Source: Fidelibacterota bacterium
GTDB taxonomy: Bacteria; Fidelibacterota; Marinisomatia; SCGC-AAA003-L08; TS1B11
Assembly: GCA_022564085.1 (NCBI GenBank)
Contig: JADFMC010000074.1
Location: 1 to 8,533, forward strand
Direction of reading: 5' to 3'
DNA: 8,533 nucleotides
The notes below the pieces were generated by a model. The model was not told where the DNA came from. It saw nothing but the letters and a program-made list of their open reading frames with translations, and searched no databases. Shown piece after piece: positions 6,344-8,533 of this stretch. The number at the start of each line of letters is the position of its first letter. Positions within the stretch are counted from its first letter, which is position 1. The translations under genes and the position numbers were made by a program.

Positions 6344-6359
6344 TTCTATTGTAATAGAA
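6344..6359. promoter_or_regulatory. Perfect palindrome, candidate operator
   Basis: TTCTATT, two bases, AATAGAA: a perfect 7+7 inverted repeat about 107 bases upstream of the sppA start. Its size and symmetry suit a dimeric repressor or activator. I cannot name a regulator. It is AT-rich, so chance is possible. Confidence 0.35.
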
Positions 6360-6380
6360 TTGATTGTAGCTCTTCAGAGC

Positions 6381-6428
6381 CTTTTGGACCTATGGCTAAA
6401 AACTAGGTGACATATTTTGCGTTTCCAA
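6381..6428 (+). repeat. Dispersed repeat, copy A
   Basis: It shares with 7156-7205 the blocks CTTTTGGA (8/8), GGCTAAAAACTAGG (14/14), a nine-base block with six matches, and TGCGTTTCCAA (11/11). Weaker similarity continues on both sides, roughly 6372-6444. In both copies TTGGA near the left end and TCCAA at the right end are inverted to each other, about 40 bases apart. Confidence 0.75.
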
Positions 6429-6704
6429 GGTTTAAATCACGCCCACGGGGAACCATAGGCCTCATACGCTCCTCCGCCTATTATCTCCGACCACCACCGT
6501 TTCCTGCTTCTACCATTTTCTTGACTCGGCTGCCAGGTGTTCAACTTAGTAAAAGTGTCTATTAAAAACCGGTCCACTTTGGGCCACCTTGCTCTGGCGC
6601 CTAACAGATGCATCCCTTATGTCTTGAACCTATAAACCGGGAAGGCCTAACTTGGAGGGATTTCAGTAACTACCCTTTCATTTGATCGTCACGGAGGTCA
6701 CAAG

Positions 6705-7121
6705 ATGAGAATTACAATCATATTGGCGGTTTTTGCACTTTTGCTGTCAGCTCAATCCGATGGCGGAGCCGGGCAGCAAGTGACAGTGGAAGGTGAGGTG
6801 GTTTGCCTCACATGTTATCTGAAGGATGGCCTCAAAGCCACCGGGAGTGACCATATCGGTTGCGCCATGGCGTGTTACGGCCAGGGCCTGCCCCAGGCAA
6901 TCCTTGAAAAGGAGAGCGGTATCCTTTTCCTGCCGATCACCACGGAGCGTTCGAAAAGGGGCACCGATGAAGAAACATTTGTTTGTTCATTGATCGAACA
7001 CACACCGGTGCGCGAGGCCCTGGTACCCTACTTTGGGAAGACTGTCACCGTGTCGGGAAGAGCGTTTCCTGGCAATGGGGTTAAGTTACTCTCGATTGAG
7101 ACGGTGGCTGAAAAGCAGTAG
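6705..7121 (+). CDS. Small secreted Cys/His protein, OB-fold-like
   Basis: 138 codons from ATG 6705, with a strong GGAGGT six bases upstream (6693-6698). Residues 1-16 (MRITIILAVFALLLSAQ) form a signal peptide. The mature part begins VTVEGEVVCLTCYL and continues with SDHIGCAMACYGQGLPQAIL, giving C34, C37, H50, C53 and C57, with C94 later. This arrangement (GEVV.L.CYL ... H..CA..C...GLP) resembles short periplasmic proteins of unknown function seen in several environmental phyla, with an OB-like end (GKTVTVSGRAFPGNGVKLLSIETV). The Cys/His set could bind a metal or form disulfides; a role in metal or heme handling is a guess. Just downstream lie a repeat copy and a second Cys-rich envelope protein gene. 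Confidence 0.85.
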   Translation: MRITIILAVFALLLSAQSDGGAGQQVTVEGEVVCLTCYLKDGLKATGSDHIGCAMACYGQGLPQAILEKESGILFLPITTERSKRGTDEETFVCSLIEHTPVREALVPYFGKTVTVSGRAFPGNGVKLLSIETVAEKQ

Positions 7122-7155
7122 TCTTGATACCCAATAGTGTGCAGACCTTCATGCT

Positions 7156-7205
7156 CTTTTGGATATTCGAGGCTAAAAACTAGGGGAAACATTCTGCGTT
7201 TCCAA
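7156..7205 (+). repeat. Dispersed repeat, copy B
   Basis: Second copy of the element at 6381-6428: identical CTTTTGGA (7156-7163), a seven-base instead of five-base spacer, identical GGCTAAAAACTAGG (7171-7184), and a near-identical right part ending TTTCCAA (7205). It ends 41 bases before the ATG of the lipoprotein gene, so it lies in the likely leader or promoter region. Confidence 0.75.
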
Positions 7206-7246
7206 CGCTTAGTGCGCGCCTCTTCTAAAGCACATTCGGATTAACG

Positions 7247-7651
7247 ATGAAATTCAGGTTTCTGTTCCTGGTGTCATTTCTGCTCCCGCTGGCCTGCTCG
7301 TCGGAAGATTCGCCCGAAGTCACCGTGCCAACGCCCACCAGCGCGGTCCAGGCGGATATTGCCGAGGACTCGGATCGGGTCTATTATTTAGCGGTAGGCG
7401 GTGAGAATTTTTCTCAGCAGGCGGCTGAGCAGCTCCTGCTGGCAATGCTGGCCGATGACATTGCCATCGCCAACGCCTGGTACCCTAAAATGATGTCCCC
7501 TTGTAAGTGTGGGACTTGCGTAGCCTGTGTGGTGGTTGAGTTGGCGGCGCCTGATCAGGCGATACTAATGCATGGCTTTATCGACGATCCGGCTTCTGGA
7601 TCCTGGGTTTGCAACTGCGGTGTAGATGATTTCTGGCAGTATACTTTTTAG
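7247..7651 (+). CDS. Probable Cys-rich lipoprotein, unknown function
   Basis: 134 codons from ATG 7247; the ribosome site is weak (CGGA, six bases upstream). The N-terminus MKFRFLFLVSFLLPLAC-SSED looks like a lipoprotein signal with lipidated Cys17, though Pro at -3 of the lipobox is unusual. A Pro/Thr/Ser linker follows (PEVTVPTPTSAV). The mature part has a Cys cluster PCKCGTCVAC (C86, C88, C91, C94) and a later CNC (C122, C124) near the C-terminus. Such a C-x-C-x-x-C-x-x-C set could bind a metal or form disulfides in the envelope. I do not recognise the family. It lies 125 bases after the secreted Cys/His gene, with repeat copy B between them, so co-transcription is possible but not shown. 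Confidence 0.75.
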   Translation: MKFRFLFLVSFLLPLACSSEDSPEVTVPTPTSAVQADIAEDSDRVYYLAVGGENFSQQAAEQLLLAMLADDIAIANAWYPKMMSPCKCGTCVACVVVELAAPDQAILMHGFIDDPASGSWVCNCGVDDFWQYTF

Positions 7652-7667
7652 GAGTAATTCAGGTTAG

Positions 7668-7728
7668 AGCGCCGGTCCTTCAGGGCCTACCCGGCATAGT
7701 CCCCCTTCGTGGCACCGGCCTTAGCGCT
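7668..7728 (+). other. Inverted-repeat structure between the lipoprotein gene and tadA
   Basis: GCCGGT (7671-7676) pairs with ACCGGC (7714-7719), and AGC (7668-7670) with GCT (7726-7728) across a bulge; the interior contains further short GC pairs. No T run follows, so a terminator is unproven. It may end the lipoprotein transcript or protect it. Confidence 0.35.
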
Positions 7729-7730
7729 GA

Positions 7731-7758
7731 TTGTTGCTTTCCAGGCCTCATATATACA
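7731..7758 (+). promoter_or_regulatory. Possible tadA promoter
   Basis: TTGTTG (7731-7736), 16 bases, TATACA (7753-7758), about 37 bases before the tadA ATG. A second TATACA at 7785-7790 is too close to the ATG for a normal leader. Tentative. Confidence 0.3.
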
Positions 7759-7794
7759 ACTTCCAGCGCTCCCATAAGCTGAATTATACATCCT

Positions 7795-8256
7795 ATGCCT
7801 CCCACCCCCGACGAACGCTACCTCGCCCTGGCCTTAAAGGAGGCCCTGGCAGCTTTCGATGAGGGTGAGGTGCCCGTTGGTGCTATTGTGGTGCTGGGGG
7901 GGCAGGTGATCGGCCGGGGGCACAACCGCCGCGAGGCGCTGGGCGATCCCACCGCCCACGCCGAGCTGCTGGCCATCACCGCCGCCGCCAACCACCTGGG
8001 CGACTGGCGCCTGGAGGGGGCCGATATTTTCGTCACCAAGGAACCCTGCCCCATGTGCGCCGGGGCCCTGATCAACGGCCGCCTGGCCCGCCTGGTGTTC
8101 GGGGCCTGGGATAAGCAGGCCGGCTGCTGCGGGTCGCTCTACCAGCTGTGCCGCGATCCCCGCTTCAACCACCAGCTAGAGGTAGCCGGCGGGATCATGG
8201 AGATCGAGTGCCAGGAGCTGCTGCAACGTTTTTTCCGCCGGCGCCGGGAGGGCTGA
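7795..8256 (+). CDS. tadA: tRNA-specific adenosine-34 deaminase TadA
   Basis: 153 codons, a usual length for bacterial TadA. The zinc-dependent cytidine-deaminase fold is complete: GEVPVGAIVV (24-33), GHNRRE (42-47), HAE (His55 zinc ligand, Glu57 proton shuttle), and EPCPMCAGAL (Cys85 and Cys88 zinc ligands). Next is the TadA-specific stretch GAWDKQAGCCGSLYQL, then NH and the helical, Arg-rich end. It converts A34 to inosine in tRNA-Arg(ACG), which allows one tRNA to read CGU, CGC and CGA; that tRNA is encoded at 3485-3558. The ATG at 7795 has no Shine-Dalgarno site, but no better start precedes the conserved region. The gene is strongly GC-rich. tRNA-Ser follows 84 bases downstream. Confidence 0.97.
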   Translation: MPPTPDERYLALALKEALAAFDEGEVPVGAIVVLGGQVIGRGHNRREALGDPTAHAELLAITAAANHLGDWRLEGADIFVTKEPCPMCAGALINGRLARLVFGAWDKQAGCCGSLYQLCRDPRFNHQLEVAGGIMEIECQELLQRFFRRRREG

Positions 8257-8293
8257 GGCCCACAAAGCGTTCCTTTTCGCGGCCCCCCGTTAC

Positions 8294-8299
8294 TAATAT
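8294..8299 (+). promoter_or_regulatory. -10 element of the tRNA-Ser promoter
   Basis: TAATAT followed by CGCGGTG, nearly the same as TAATAT plus TGCGGGG at the tRNA-Gln promoter. A -35 match is poor (TCCTTT at 8271-8276). A start near 8306 would give a leader of about 35 bases. Confidence 0.4.
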
Positions 8300-8340
8300 C
8301 GCGGTGTAGCTGTCGGGCCGACTCGCCGGTTACCTACTCT

Positions 8341-8427
8341 GGAGAGGTGGCAGAGCGGTTGAATGCACCGGTCTCGAAAACCGGCATCCGTCTTTCGGGA
8401 TCGAGAGTTCGAATCTCTCCCTCTCCT
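8341..8427 (+). tRNA. tRNA-Ser (anticodon CGA)
   Basis: Class II tRNA of 87 bases. The acceptor stem is GGAGAGG with CCTCTCC (8420-8426), the anticodon stem CCGGT/ACCGG with loop CTCGAAA (anticodon CGA at 8375-8377), a long variable arm built on ATCC/GGAT, and T stem GAGAG/CTCTC with loop TTCGAAT. It reads UCG. By this fold the discriminator is T8427, where bacterial tRNA-Ser usually has G. CCA is not encoded. Confidence 0.95.
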
Positions 8428-8440
8428 CAACCTGCAGTCA

Positions 8441-8532
8441 GATTGTTCAGACAATCGTGGACGTTGCGTCTGCTGTTGCGTAGCAACGGTGTTAGCCAGG
8501 TCACATTTTCTCGTCGTCACGAGGGTGATGGC
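8441..8532. other. Array of four adjacent hairpins, candidate structured RNA
   Basis: Hairpin 1: GATTGT/ACAATC (8441-8456, loop TCAG). Hairpin 2: GACG/CGTC (8460-8470). Hairpin 3: CTGTTGC/GCAACGG (8473-8489, loop GTA, one G-U pair). Hairpin 4: GCCA, TCAC and CTCGT (8495-8514) pair with ACGAG, GTGA and TGGC (8519-8532), 13 pairs with two asymmetric internal loops. Together they tile almost all of the 92 bases. No T run is present. I could not match it to SRP RNA, tmRNA or RNase P RNA, and the window ends here. Confidence 0.4.
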
Positions 8533-8533
8533 A

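Larger units (their letters stand above)
6265..6704. other. Divergent intergenic region between sppA and the secreted Cys/His gene
   Basis: About 440 bases without a convincing gene. It holds a 16-base palindrome (6344-6359) and one copy of a dispersed repeat (6381-6428). Weak promoter candidates are TTGAAC (6624-6629), 18 bases, TAACTT (6648-6653) for the rightward gene, and TTGACT (6521-6526) without a good partner. For sppA a leftward TTGGGC, 18 bases, TAATCA can be read around 6280-6310 but is weak. Short frames here lack ribosome sites. Confidence 0.5.

Noticed and set aside
7818..8172. Leftward frames opposite tadA
   Set aside because: They arise from GC-rich third positions in the tadA coding sequence.
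8293..8520. Leftward frame of 75 codons with RGRDSNSRSRKTDAGFRDRCIQPLCHLS
   Set aside because: Another antisense translation of a tRNA, here tRNA-Ser, extended into the hairpin region.
8428..8533. SRP RNA at the position expected from tadA synteny
   Set aside because: CCAGGTCA is present, but the following GGAA-loop helix and GGAAGCAGCC-type strand are absent, so the match is not supported.
1..8533. CRISPR array, transposase or toxin-antitoxin pair
   Set aside because: No regular direct repeats, transposase motifs or paired small overlapping genes were found.

Overview
The window looks like bacterial DNA from an uncultured member of the FCB group (Bacteroidota, Marinimicrobia, Calditrichota or KSB1 relatives). 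The support is three tRNA genes without an encoded CCA and with FCB-like acceptor ends (Glu and Arg end in a G1-U72 pair and A73), signal peptides with PorV/FadL-like outer-membrane motifs, and mixed use of Shine-Dalgarno sites. The phylum call is an inference and is weak. The first ~325 bases do not fit: they are very AT-rich and carry the start of a leftward gene behind what looks like an archaeal TATA box spaced for a leaderless transcript.

Layout. 1-325: AT-rich segment with a truncated leftward membrane or secreted protein gene. 326-1006: the C-terminal part of a PD-(D/E)xK nuclease with two zinc ribbons, beheaded at its left side exactly where the composition changes. 1207-2598: an exported protein with a TolB-N/FlgO-like domain and an unrecognised C-terminal half, in GC-rich DNA. 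2625-2913: a compact tRNA-Gln(CTG)/tRNA-Glu(CTC) unit with a promoter and a terminator. 3136-3303: a small Arg/Glu-rich protein. 3372-3680: a tRNA-Arg(ACG) gene followed by a broken copy of its own 3' end that is split by a 20-base GC-rich insert, with hairpins and terminators around it. 3823-6237, leftward: a two-domain SppA protease fused behind an outer-membrane-barrel-like N-terminal region. 6265-7246: a long intergenic region, a small secreted Cys/His protein, and two copies of a roughly 50-base dispersed repeat. 7247-7651: a Cys-rich probable lipoprotein. 7795-8256: tadA. 8341-8427: tRNA-Ser(CGA). 8441-8532: four back-to-back hairpins running to the window edge.

How the parts relate. 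TadA is the enzyme that makes inosine 34 in tRNA-Arg(ACG), and that tRNA lies in the same window. Placement of tadA beside tRNA-Ser recalls the tadA / tRNA-Ser / SRP RNA / dnaX neighbourhood known from other bacteria. SppA, the TolB-like protein, the secreted Cys/His protein and the lipoprotein are all envelope or export products, but nothing shows a shared operon. The most unusual items are the barrel-SppA fusion, the archaeal-looking left end joined to a truncated nuclease gene, the split tRNA-Arg remnant, the dispersed repeat, and the hairpin array after tRNA-Ser. I see no CRISPR array, transposase or integrase gene.
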